Assembly (NCBI GenBank): GCA_001600615.1 | Contig: BCKK01000001.1 | Location: forward strand, 3,415,826-3,479,825 | DNA: 64,000 nt | DNA from: Dioszegia crocea | Lineage: Eukaryota > Basidiomycota > Tremellomycetes > Tremellales > Bulleribasidiaceae | Reading direction: 5' to 3' | Shown: piece after piece, positions 24,742 to 36,985 of the stretch | How positions within the stretch are numbered: position 1 is the first letter of the stretch | Layout: every line of letters begins with the position of its first letter | The notes under the pieces: model-generated | What the model was told of the DNA's origin: nothing | The model's input: the letters and a program-made list of their open reading frames with translations, nothing else | Database searches by the model: none | Position numbers and translations under genes: made by a program

Positions 24742-26833
24742 ATGTCCCTTTTCAACTACCGTATCGGCCTCGCCGGCGGAGAAAACCACATCCTCGAGTC
24801 CAGACAGGCCCCAACCAGTCAGTCATATTTCTTGAACTGCCTTCCAGCTTCTGCTGACATTCAGCCTGTAATCTCCAAGCGGGCGAACTGTACCTCTACC
24901 CCAACGCCACATCCACAGTCGATGCCTCCCAACCCGTCACTTTCCGATGGAACACGGCGTGCTCCGGTATCTCCCCATCCGTCGACCTCTACTTATATTC
25001 TTCCGGCTCGACCGGTTTGATCCAAGCTTTCCGCGGATTAAGCTACTCCCAGGGCCAATATACTGCCACCCTTCTCCCTAGATGGTGGAACTCTACCACT
25101 ACCGCCCAGCTCCAATTCAACATCGTCAACTCTGGCGGCATGTCCTGGGCCACCAACGGTCCCGCCGGTCCCGTCTGGCAGGTGACATATCCCGAATCTG
25201 CCATGTTCCAGACCACGACCGACCAAGGTGGCGCTGTGAAGACTTCCACTGCTGCCGTCGCGGTCGCTACCAACTCGGGCGAGGCGATTATCCAAAACGT
25301 TACCAACACAAGCTCCGGCGGGATCTCCAAGGGTGCTGTGGCCGCTGCGGTCATCGTCCCCCTCCTCGTTATTGCTGCGCTCTCCGCTCTTGCAGTTCGA
25401 TTCTGGCGACAGCGGGAGGCAGAGAAGCGTCGCAGGTGGTCCCAAGCTTTATCACACCACTCGGCGATGGAGTGGGAGAAGGGAGCGAAGGCGGGAGAAA
25501 AGACGCAGTCTATCCTAGGCCGTCCCTCAATGTCAATGTACATGCGAGGAGATGCGGGCGGAGACGGAGGTGCCAGGAGCAGCATGGCAACTTCGAGCGT
25601 GTACGGGGTCGAGAACAACATGGCCGGCGCAGGCGCTGCTGGTCTCCTCACCCGACCCAACCTTACCAACCTCCGATCGGTGTCCGCGGATAATGTCAGC
25701 GCCTCCAACGCCAGCGTCCGGTCATCCGTCGTCATGCCAAATGGCGAGGTTCGTCAGTCGCGCATCTCGTTTGCAGAGTCAGCCCGCCCTGACCGTCGCT
25801 CACGAATGTCCTTCGGAGGCGATATCCGACCTCCCANCCCTGCCGTATTTAAACTGCCCGCCGGGTCTCGCTCGGCCACCGAGCTGGCTACTCCTCGCGG
25901 AAAGGTCTCAAACTCGCCGTTTATCGATGAGGACGAGGACGATCTCCACGTCTCGCCTACTCAGAGGGATGGTCCGGGTCAACCCAGGGTCATTGCTGGT
26001 GTCAGGACCGGGGCTAGGAGGAGCGTCATCAGCTTTGTGAGCGGCGGTGACAAGAGGCGGGAGAGCTCTGCGTCTGCTCTCAGTCAGCACGACTTTAGAA
26101 ATGCAGTAGATGCGGGCGGGTCAGTTGACGAGTTGCGTGATCTGGAGGCTATGATGCGTGAGTTTAACAATCCGGACATGGTTGACTATGGCTGACGAGA
26201 CCAGTTGCCCGACGATCTGTCATGTCTCAGTACTCTGCCAACCGATCCTCGTCATTCGGTGAACCCAACTCTCCTAACCCACCACACTCTCAACATGTCC
26301 CAAGCCAGTACTCCAATCCTTCTTCTCCCGCCATTGGCATCTATCCCGATAATGACCGAATCGAGGATCTCTCCCATTCCGACAGCACCCAAAGCATGAC
26401 TGCCGGCTCTTACTTCAAACCCCTTCCTTCTGCTTCGTCCACCTCAACAGTTGCCTACGGTCCCGACCAGATGCTTGCCGTCTACGCCGCCCGTGCTGCC
26501 AATGCCAAGTCTCCACCAGGATCCGCTGGGTCCGGTATGGGCATGGGCGCGCCCGCTGCGCCATTCGGCGGAGCTTCGACTCCCGTCGGAGGAGGGTCAA
26601 TCGGCAAGAAGGGCGGCATGAAGATCCTGACCGGATTCGGGAGGAAGGAATCGACGGACGGTGCGACGGGATACTCGGATGTCCAGCGGGATACACAAAG
26701 CCCCACTGCTGCTGCACCAAGCCCCAGCCTCAGGGTTCCCCCGGTGGTCATGACTCGTCAGCGCAGCGGTACAGTTGGCAGAGGCGGTCAGCCCAACCCA
26801 ATGGGCGGTGAGGACGTGGGTCAGGCGCAGTAG
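24742..26833 (+). CDS. Single-pass membrane protein with Kre9/Knh1-like extracellular domain
   Basis: Three exons (24742-24817, 24865-26157, 26205-26833) give about 665 residues. Near the N-terminus is TTCNLQAGELYLYPNATSTV, then VTFRWNTACSG, SVDLYLYSSGSTGLIQAFRG and ATLLPRWWNSTTTAQLQF. The pattern resembles the Ig-like Kre9/Knh1 or Ser-Thr-rich GPI N-terminal domain of fungal cell-wall proteins. NxS/T sites (NATS, NSTT, NVTN) support an outside location. A TM helix follows (GAVAAAVIVPLLVIAALSAL) with a basic stop-transfer FWRQREAEKRRRR-like stretch. A Ser/Gly/Arg-rich cytosolic tail of about 490 residues completes it. There is no obvious N-terminal signal peptide, although ATG 24742 is the first ATG after a long ATG-free leader. 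An N at 25837 leaves one tail residue undefined. A wall-stress or wall-synthesis role is inference. Confidence 0.72.
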
Positions 26834-27345
26834 AGCGGGTGTAGTTTCTTCAGGGACAATCAGGATATATTGCTCATATAGTGACTCGTATTTCATCCTC
26901 CCATCCTCCCCTTTTTCTTCCCATTTGTTATTCCATCTCTTCAGTATTGTTTGCCTCGCTTTATCGGATATGGATGTGTTTCTAAAATCCCCCATTTTGT
27001 TCCGATTCGCCTTGACGGTCTATCTATTCAACCCCTTTTTAATTTCCTTTGTTTCAACTACGCTTCGGACGATCTGGGCTCGCATGTATCTATTCTATAG
27101 CTCGCCAGTTGGGCATGTCACCGGTCCTCGTATTACAGTGCAGTTACGTATTTCGTACAATTATGTAGTCCGCATATTTACCGGCCTCACTCCTCCAGAT
27201 GTCCGACAGACATCACCCCACGTCTCCTCTCGCCCCTCGACCACCAAGCCTCGCTTCAGGTGGTCCTTATCTACGCTTGAGGTGACCTCTTCCGCTCCAT
27301 AAACTATCCTGGAGAGGGGCCGATCGTGCCGCTGACGGTAGGCGA
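26834..27345. other. Intergenic between convergent genes
   Basis: About 510 bp of 3' flank shared by the Kre9-like gene (+) and the P450 gene (-). T-rich segments occur; no supported gene. Confidence 0.45.
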
Positions 27346-29451
27346 TTAAGCGGCATTGGCCTCTATGCTATCCCAGCTCAAGGGCCGAATGAAACTCTGT
27401 GTGGGATGAGAGGCGACCGTCTCGTAGACATCCGCGGAGTTCTGACTATCGGGTATGGATCCGAAGAAGAATGCCAGGTTGAGTTGAGACATGAAAAGCC
27501 GCAGCTCAAGCACCTGTGCGATCAGTATGCGGTCCAGTGATGACTGTCGTGCGCAACTTACGGCGAGATTCTTGCCAAAGCAGCCTCTCTGACCGAGGGA
27601 GAAGGGCAAGCTGGGGCCGGAATCCAAGTCGAACTCCCCTCTAGCATTCAACCACCTTTCCGGATCGAAAGTTTGACCTGATCCGGGTGCCCAGTAGCCG
27701 ACCTTGCGTTTATTGGCGGATTCCTGTCGATACTCTGCCAATGATTCGGTTTGGCGAATGAGCGTATCCGCGGCGCTAAGGGAGCTCTTTTCACGCAAGG
27801 CCGCCGGAATGAGAGTCGGGTCGAAGGGGGCCGCAACGGGGTTCGCGGCATCCTCAGTTCCGGTAGCGGTGGTAAAGACTACATTGGTGCCTTTTGGTAT
27901 ACGATGACCAAGAATGATAGAGTCTTGCTTTGCTGGTATGGTCAACTAGGCGAGCTTGCGTTCTCTGGCCGGGGGACATACCTTCTCGAACATAGCCACC
28001 TACCGTGCGGGATAATCGCAAGGTCTCGTGCACTACTGCCTCGAGGTATGGTAAACTCGTGGCGTTGAGATCGGCGAAAGTCGGTTGACGATCTTGCAAC
28101 TCGGGCATACGTGACAGGATATGGTCCCGGAGCTTGCGTTGGACCGCCGGGTGGTTTGTCATGTATTTGAGCCACTGATCGATCAGCTAGCCGTCCCAGC
28201 TACATTCGGATTGGGCCTACCCAGGTAAGTGTAACACCAGATGTCTCGGTGCCTGCAACAAGGTCTGGACTCGTCAGCAATGCTCTCTGGCGCTTTAAAG
28301 CCCATACGCACACTGTAGAACCTCGTCAAGCATCTCATTATCGGGCATCCAATCCTCAGCCTTGTGCTCCCTCGCGACCATCATGTCCAGTGTATTATCC
28401 GCCAGCTCCACTGCAGCCTCGGCTCCAATCAGTCGGTTGTTCCTTCGGCTCTCGACGAGTTTGGCAGTGAGGTATGACTTCACACGGTGATTGTGACGGC
28501 GGAACGTCGGAGAGAGGGAATCGATGAAGTGGGTCAGTCCGGGAAAGGGCGAAGTGAGGGGGATGGACTGAGGAATCAGTCTCACCAGACCTCAAGGCGG
28601 AGTGACTGCTCACCTCAAATAGATACCACGTCGATTCCGCCAACTCCGGTCGGGTGATCTTGAATGCTGCTTCTCCAAGAGGCCCAGTGGGCACCGACGA
28701 CTTAGCGTTCACTTGCTCTTTGGCCGAGTCAACGATACCCCACGAAGAGCCAAAAGCCATTCCGCAGATGGCGTCCTGGACCTCAGCATCGCTCATACGT
28801 TAATCTCACCATGGTAGCACTCTCCATGAGCGGCTCGGCAGCAAAGCTCCTCTCGCCCGCCTTCTCGCCAACGAGTTCGAATAGCTCAATCAGGTTCTTG
28901 ACGGCTTCGTTGGCCCGGGGTGTCGTCCGATCGAGATGTTTGCTAGTCATAGCGGGCCCTATGATCCTTCTATGGTGTTTCCACATGTGGTTCGTCCGCT
29001 GAGCGACTTGGCCCGTGGGCAGCAGCTGGCGAAAGATCTTCGCTGTACCCTCTGCACGATCGAACTCTGCTTGTCGAGTAGACAAAATAGATTCAACTTC
29101 TTGATAGTCTGTGACCACCACGAGCCTGATCGTATCAGCACTCTCCCGGAAAAAGGCAGGCAGGCAACCAACCACTCACGTTCTTAGAAAGCTGATTCGT
29201 ACTTGGGCAATCGGCCCCAATTCTTTGGCGACCTCGTCCATCAAGCGGGTCATACCCTGCCCCGATTTGCCGGCCTTGGCTAGCCATGGTATGTCGCCTG
29301 TGATGGAAGACGGGTTGGGTAGGGTGGGTATTCCAGGGATGCCTCGAGGTGTTATCAATCGGAGGAACGGTCTTCTCAGTAGATATAGGATCGGAAGAAG
29401 AATCAAGTAGAAGAGCGGAGAGAATATCGTGGGTTGGTAGTCGACAGCCAT
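27346..29451 (-). CDS. Cytochrome P450 monooxygenase
   Basis: ER-anchored heme enzyme. The start at 29451 gives a membrane anchor (LFYLILLPILYLL) and a proline-rich hinge (TPRGIPGIPTLPNP). Hallmarks in order are C-helix WKHHRRIIGP, I-helix oxygen motif DLVAGTETSGVTLTW, K-helix EAVVHETLR (ExxR), FDPERW (PERF-like region), and heme loop FSLGQRGCFGKNLA with the axial Cys. A further in-frame Met 17 codons upstream (29502) is possible, but 29451 places the anchor correctly. About seven introns; roughly 560 residues. The family number and substrate cannot be assigned; it is not a CYP51 or CYP61 housekeeping type by its motifs, so a xenobiotic or secondary role is possible. No redox partner gene is adjacent. 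Confidence 0.9.
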
Positions 29452-29776
29452 GTTGCTCCGGTATGCCTGTCGCCGATGCACTAGCTCCGCCGTCTTATAC
29501 ACATCTTACAGAATAAGAAGACGGATAATCGCGATAATCGTACGAGAAACCGATTGAACCTAACGCTCACAGGAACAAATTCGGTTCATTTGGCACGACG
29601 CGCTAAACGGTCGTCATCTTATGGCAGCGGATGAGCGGATGATGTCGATGATCTGCACAAGTTCATGCGCATCAGCCGACCAGCCCAAAAATGAGACAAG
29701 ACTTTTCCAAAGGCAAGCTTTGTAGCATATAGGGCTTGAGATTTTATCCAGCCACGCGCGCTCTATATTTTGTAGT

Positions 29777-30999
<1,223 letters not shown>

Positions 31000-31382
31000 T
31001 TTTGTAGGAGTCTGTCTGATCAGCTAAGGCTGTCACTCCTGCACGCGCTTTGGTGCTCACTGACCTATATTCTACGGAGTGAGATAGAGAATTGCGAAGG
31101 CTAGAGAGGATGGATTGATTGCCGGCTGGGGTCTTGGTTTAACCGGCTTTTAAACGGATCGGCGTTTCCCGCCGGGGATTCGGCCATCCCGTGCGTCAGC
31201 CCCCGGCCGCGCGGGTGAGGAATGAGTTGTCGAGCATTTCTGTCGCGGGCATACACATGTTTGATGCCTCGAGACCAGCTCATGGTCTCCGCGGCAAGAC
31301 CTATGATGTAGTACCGTAGGACTTCATACATAATCCCTAGTCCCGCTACATCCCAGCCCCTGTCAAAGAAGCACCTGCACCA
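31000..31382. other. Intergenic, ADK1 promoter
   Basis: About 380 bp between the ADK1 start and the end of the Ser/Thr-rich gene, both minus strand. A GC-rich block lies around 31180-31215. No gene recognised. Confidence 0.4.
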
Positions 31383-33709
31383 TCATGATTCCGCCTTCAC
31401 TTCGCCATCCTGCTTTTCCTCCTCCCCATCAACCACCTCGGCCTTAACCCCTTGGCTGTATTCCTTCGCCGCATCCCCCTCCGCCATCGAGTCATCGTAT
31501 ATGACATGATCTTGGGCAACCGCAGCTGCTGTCCCATTATCCCCTTCTCCACCAGAGTCAACCACCTCGAAATCTTCGGTTTCCGCTGATACAGCATGAG
31601 GTGGATCAGATTCCACTGGCATCGGTCCAACGACGGGATGCTGACCGATGTCATCAGTTACTGGCTCTAGACCGTTCGTTCCGTTCGTCATCGAGAGGGG
31701 AGCACCGGCGAGACCGATCCGACCAATTGGCGAGTCGCCCACTGGTTCGGATTTGGCATGTTCGACGGGAGAACGACTCGTCTCAGCGTGTGTCTCCGAC
31801 AGACTCTGCCCGGCTTCTCCTGATTCTGCAGCCTCTGCCGTGTCCTTCACATTCTCCCCAGACGCTGGCTCAACTCTCTCCTCCACTGCTTGGCCGTCAC
31901 TCCCCGGTACCTCCACTTTGTCTGCCTCCTCTGGCTCATTGAGCGCTTCTGGCTGCGCTGTCTTCACCGACGAGTCCCTCGCAGCAGCCTTCCCACCGGA
32001 CGACAGGCGCGCTCGACTGCCAGGTTTTGCGGTCGGACTTTTGGTCTCACTCGCTAGACTCCTCGCTGAACCCGACTTTGGGACCCCATCCTTGGACCCG
32101 TTGGCCACCTTGTTCTTGCCCGGAGTGGTCATCGAAGGCGTGCCCGGGAGGCCCTCGATGACTTTCGCTCTCGACGCCGCAGTCCCCTGCATCAAGCGGC
32201 TCATGCTTGAGCTTCCGGTCACTCTTTCCCGCTGCGCTTTGCCCTCCTCTAGCTTCGTGCCCGCCGCGGGACTCTCGCTGCCCGCCCGCTTGACCAGCCG
32301 ATCGGAGGAAGTTGGAACCGGTCCGAGGGACATCCTCTTACCCGCCGGTCGACCGAGAGACATTGTACTCGAGTCTGAGGCGAGTGGTGTGCCGCGAGTT
32401 TTGGCAAGGGACGAGGCGGTAGGTTTGGAAGGAGTTCCGGTCACCTGAGGTCGAAGGGGGGTAATGGGAGGGTTTTGGGAATGGACGGAGGTTGAAAGTC
32501 GAGTGGATGCGGGGCCAGTCACCGATGGAGTAAGAGGTTTGGCTGGCTTGAAAGCCGATGGGGGCCGATTGGAAGGGGCAGGTTTAGGGGCAGGAGTGAT
32601 AGTCGACGTGGGTCTAGGCTTGGGGATGGTGGTGGTAGATTTGGGCTTAGCTGTGGGGGTGGAAGTGTTGGGAGTACCTGACTGTGTATCATTGAGGGCT
32701 GCAGCAGCTTTAGGCGTCGACTTCGAGGTGGAGGGGGACGTGCTAACCCGCGTGGCAGTCGTTTTCGATGTGGCAGACGTGGAGGCAGCTTTGCTAAAGC
32801 CAGATGACCCTGTTGTGGGAGATTGCTTCAATGAACTCATGGAAGTAGATGATGGGACGCTTTTGCCAGCCGATATGATGGCAGATCCGCTCTTCGACGT
32901 GGAGGGTGACAAGGGGGTAGTTTGAGTCATCGCTGACGCTTCGGCGTTCTTCGGCGCCGCGTGATTCGCCGACGCCGCCGTACTCGCATCTGCAGCTACG
33001 CTCGAGGTGGACTTCAAATGCTGTCGAGGGGATGTAGGGAGTTTGGGCGATGATGGGACAGCCTTCCGCGGCCCAGAGGCGGTAGAGATTGGCGGAGGGA
33101 TTTTGGTAGCTTTGGGCGAGGAAGGCGGTTTGGCCAAAGCAGCTGTAGTGCGTAATCTCGCCTTAGACGTAGCAGCCTTCAAGGGAGTGGTCTCGACCTT
33201 CTTCGAGCTGTCCACAAGGGTAGCCGACTCTGACCCATTTGGCTTGACTTTTGTTTCGCCAATCTCCGTCCTCCTGGCCTCGTTGTACTTTCCGACCCCA
33301 TCCCCATCTCTCAGTACCTCCATCCCTTCGCTCTCTTCCGCGACACCTCCCTTGGTAGGTAGCACAGTCGGTCCAGATGCTGTTTCCCCACCGCTCTTAC
33401 GCCATCCGCCAGCGCTAACGACTCTGGGTCCATCTCCGACACCGGACGTGCTCGAGGAAGAGGAGGATCGACGGGACGCTTCGCGTTCTGCCGTGGCGGC
33501 ATTGTGGGCTGCGGCGGTCTGAAAGCGGGCTACCAACGCAGATACCTGTTCTTGTCAGTCAAGCTAAATAGGCGATTGGGATTTCCGGGAGGAAAATGAA
33601 GGGGGACCGAGCGAACAAAGCGCAATGACGAAGATCAACGGTACCAGCTACGATCGCGACTTACCGAGCCTTGGGACTTCTCAACCGGGAGAGGCCTGAT
33701 GATCAGCAT
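31383..33709 (-). CDS. Low-complexity Ser/Thr/Ala/Pro-rich protein, function unknown
   Basis: Two exons. A 45-nt first exon (ATG at 33709) encodes MLIIRPLPVEKSQGS and splices in phase 0 to VSALVARFQTAAAHNAATAE in the long second exon, giving about 735 residues. I do not recognise a folded domain. Most of it is a basic Ser/Thr/Ala/Pro/Lys region (phospho-regulation and microtubule-binding proteins often look like this). The last 230 residues are acidic, rich in Glu, Asp, Val and Gly. The N-terminal SVSALVARFQ segment is the least low-complexity part and might be a short conserved motif. No signal peptide or membrane helix. A cytoskeletal or scaffold role would be a guess. Confidence 0.72.
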
Positions 33710-34330
33710 ACTTCAAAGACTGATAACGTAGATCACAGTAATGCGCATCGATGAAGTATATACGGGTACCATCTAAGGCCTGAAGGAATGGACAAAGCGG
33801 CACTCACATATTCTAGGCTCCTTTGTTGCCTAAATCTTTGCACTCAAGGCAGCGTGATGTTGCGGCTTGATGCTCAAGGCCGATATATCTCAGTCAAGCC
33901 TATCCACGACCAAGCTAGAACTAGGAAGTGGTACGAAGTGTAAGTTATGATCGTCGCGTTGATACCGCTCTGACTGCTGCCCGTGTTGCATACCGCGTGT
34001 CGGCTTGGCCCGAGAATGTGGGGTACCCCAAAAGTGAGGAATGTTGGCAGTGTGGCACAAGTCATATCTCGAGTCTCGTAAAGATGAACATATGTACATG
34101 TCTAACGATCATTGTATCCTCAACGTCGCCTCCTTACTACAAAGAGCGAAATCCCCAGCCAGATTCCGGCCATGAATAGAGATGGTGAGGGTATAGCACC
34201 CGATGATGCGGCCGATGACATGCGCGTGCTGTCCAGTGCGGGGAGACTTGCTCTGGCATGTCAGCTGACTCCCTCCGTGGCTCAAATACAGACCCCGGGA
34301 TATCCACCTGGCTGTGCGGCATTGAAAGAC
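33710..34330. other. Intergenic, promoter of the Ser/Thr-rich gene
   Basis: About 620 bp between two minus-strand genes. No gene or recognisable element seen. Confidence 0.4.
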
Positions 34331-35257
34331 TTACGGTAGCTTTGGAGTTCCAGTCGTGATTGCTAATTTGATAGCGAAATCGAGTGTTTCTTGCGCTGTA
34401 CGTGGAACTGACGAAGTGGAGGAGATCAGGACTGTTGTGCTGGACAGTCTGTGAGCCATGTCAGCGGCGAGTCCGGCAAACCTTGGTCCAGAATGACTCA
34501 CGTAGTAGGACCAGTAGCTGGACCGGATGGAGCAGTCAGAGTGACATTTGAGCTCGCCACGCTGCTGCTGCTGCTGCTCATGTACACGCTCGAAGATGTC
34601 GCTGATGTTGTCGCGGCACTGGAGGTTGTAGTCGCAGCAGTCGTGACACTAGAGCTGATCTTGCTGACTTCCGCGGGAGGAGAAACAGGCGCCACCGGGA
34701 TGTATGACATGTAATCCACGTCCAAAACTAGGTCTGTCAGCCTCACTTCCCCCCGACGCACTGAGAACTCACCCAGTCTATCCTGCGTGGCACTACTCTG
34801 CATGTACACATTCTCATTACGCAGCTCGACGCGGTGAGGGCCATTGACTAAGCCTTTGCTGGTCCAGAGGACCGCCTTGTTGACAGGCGTAGCGGCGTGC
34901 CCGTCATAGTACTGCTTCACGGCTGAATCGAGGGTGATGGAGTAGTAGCCATGGCTAGGTTTCATCAGCTCTATACTCCGACAGACATGCAATAGGGCTC
35001 ACTTTGGCTTGGTAGATCCCACGATGGTCAGGTCCCCGCCGGTCCAATCGAATGTCACGAAGTCGCCGTTGCCCGAGCTGGTTTGATACGTCCCATTGTG
35101 GTAGTTGTTTCTGTCGGGATCATCTGCGGGCATCAGTTGCCAGTCTAGTATGTCGGGAGTGTCACGCACCTGCGCCGCTCTTCCAAGTACCTTGAAACTT
35201 CAGACGGAGATCTGTAACGTCGACAGGGACTGGTCCCAGGGCAGCCGCAGACGTCAT
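34331..35257 (-). CDS. Predicted beta-sandwich (carbohydrate-binding-like) protein with Ser/Thr stalk
   Basis: The first exon gives VDVTDLRLKFQGTWKSGAGA. Later exons give DDPDRNNYHNGTYQTSSGNG, DFVTFDWTGGDLTIVGSTKP, SHGYYSITLDSAVKQYYDGH, KAVLWTSKGLVNGPHRVELR and DLVLDVDYMSYIPV. This is the layout of a jelly-roll domain common in basidiomycete surface proteins (W-G-x3-Y...G...Y-x-V-x-LDG...L...LxxGxHxVxL). A Ser/Thr-rich stretch follows, and the last exon ends IKLAITTGTPKLP with stop 34331-34333. Usual relatives have a TM helix after the Ser-rich part; I find none, so it may be truncated or the last intron differs. The first in-frame ATG is 35257 and no signal peptide is seen; an upstream exon may be missing. 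Function unknown. Confidence 0.6.
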
Positions 35258-35828
35258 TAAGCGTGACCTAGTTGTGATCGTATCTTGTGAGTGCGAAATC
35301 CAGTCTTGAAGCTGATTGAAAGGTGAGTGATGACCAGAAGAGGCTGCAGGTCGTGAGTACGTGGGCTTAGTATTGAGGAAGTGTTCGAAGGGAATATGTG
35401 CAGCTTTGCGGTAGCGAGGGATGGGGATATGGAGGGAATAAAAAGAAGCGATCTCAGAGAGGACTAGGGAGCATTCTTGACGCAAGATTGACACCCTGCC
35501 TTTCGTACACGGGGGGAAAGGCGTTCAACGGATGGACTCCCTTCTTCGTCCTCATTAGCGAGTACCTTTCCGATGATCTCCTAAAAGAACGTCAGTAGGG
35601 ATAAAGGAGGCCAGGGTTGACGAGTTGCAATAGTAATTACCCCTTCATGTCTGACACTGCCCGTTCAGTAGCAGAAGAAGCGACAATGTGCTGTATCTTT
35701 TGTCAGTGCATCCGAAGCGTTGATAATCCCTTTGACCCCTTGACTCCGGGGGATGTACAGGGTTTGCAGAAATTCCATGATTGACTTCTCCGACGCCTGA
35801 CCCAGGGTTCGCTGTCTGATCAGGCATG
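35258..35828. other. Intergenic / possible missing 5' exon region
   Basis: About 570 bp upstream of the beta-sandwich gene. The minus-strand frame stays open upstream of ATG 35257 to about 35494 but without another in-frame ATG. The rest is the 3' flank of the ZNF511-like gene. Confidence 0.4.
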
Positions 35829-36985
35829 CTATGCGCCGCTCATACCACCCTCGGCAAGCCTCGCTGCACCTCCCTTCTTCCTTACAGCACTGGGTACGAA
35901 CGCCAGAGCAAGCTTGCTGTCCAGCTGTCCCGCCAGCTCGTCGATCTCCATCATCCCTGAGGACGGTGGCTCGAGAACAGGCGGCGAGATTGTCTGCGAC
36001 GGATTTGACGGCGCGGCTGCGAGTGGAGTGGGCTGGACTGTGGGTCGAGGTGGATGTTCTCTTCGTGGCCGAATCATACTAACACCCAAGCCTTCTTGTT
36101 CGATAATTTGGTTCAACTGTGACATCAGCCAAAGTACGTTAGAGAGACGAGGTGAAGATATGCTACTCACGCCGTGGTTGGTGATCGAAAAGAAATAGTC
36201 GGCGGGATATTCTACACGAGATCAGCGTCGGCTCTTATGGTTCGACTACGTTCGAATACGATGATATGGCTTACGGTGCTTCGACTTCAGGTGGTTTCGT
36301 CTTGTCATCGGGCTGGAGAACTTCTTGCCGCACGAAGGCGATGGGATGAAGCATTCAAACTGCGTGGATCAGCATCTTGCTCCAACTCGTGGGCTAAGCC
36401 AAAACACTTACAATCTTCTTGCCCTCGGCTTGGCTGCTTCTGGCAATGCTATCATGCACCTCTGTTTGATGCTAGCAAGATCAAGTCAGCACTAGATCCT
36501 GCTGCTCCGGTGTAAGCTCCGTGGATAGCGGAAAGAGGATGGCGACAACTTACCAGTTCTAGGAATCTCTCATCTGGGAAGATCTTCCCGCATTCCCTCA
36601 TTCGACCCCGTCCTCCTCCACTGACAAACGCATTAGGCAGAGAAGTACCCTCGGCCATGCTTCGGGTTTCTGAACGTGTCTGTGCTCGACCTGCTCCAGG
36701 CCCATCCGACGAGTGATCTCGCACCGGTATTCGGCAGACATGACTATGAAATTGGAGTTGATGGCGTTCCAGTTCTGCTTCGGAGGCATGCGAAGTTGAT
36801 TTGCCTGGCTGACTACAGGTTGGAGGGAGATAGCAGGTGTAGGAGTCGGTAGAGCTTGGCGATAGACGATGAAACTTTGGGGGTGGCGAGCGGGGCTCTT
36901 GAGCTGAAGACTCGCCAGAGGACGAGGACGAGGCAGAAGGGGACGAGGATCGATACCGCTTGGACCTTTCGACAGAGAAGTCCAT
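35829..36985 (-). CDS. C2H2 zinc-finger protein, ZNF511-like
   Basis: Start at 36985 gives a Ser/Pro-rich, basic leader. A first zinc ligand set follows in YTCYLPPTCSQ...ELERHQLQFHSHVC. Next come ECGKIFPDERFLELH...HDSIARSS and FECFIPSPSCGKKFSSPMTR with RNHLKSKHQYPADYFFSI. This spacing, ending in a finger followed directly by YPADYxF, is characteristic of the eukaryotic ZNF511 family, a conserved but poorly characterised nuclear protein. An in-frame insertion of about 45 Arg/Gly/Ser-rich residues separates HSHVC from ECGKIF, longer than usual, and could be an unrecognised intron. The C-terminus is Pro/Ala-rich. About five exons. Confidence 0.72.

Noticed and set aside
31648..32448. Long plus-strand open frame (266 codons) inside the Ser/Thr-rich gene
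   Set aside because: It is the antisense shadow of biased, low-complexity codons. The minus-strand frame is longer, has a supported upstream exon and is coherent to both ends.
36452..36985. Reading the ZNF511-like 5' exon with an intron starting at the GTGCGAG near 36725
   Set aside because: No acceptor restores the frame into ECGKIFPDE; the open frame without splicing is the simplest reading.
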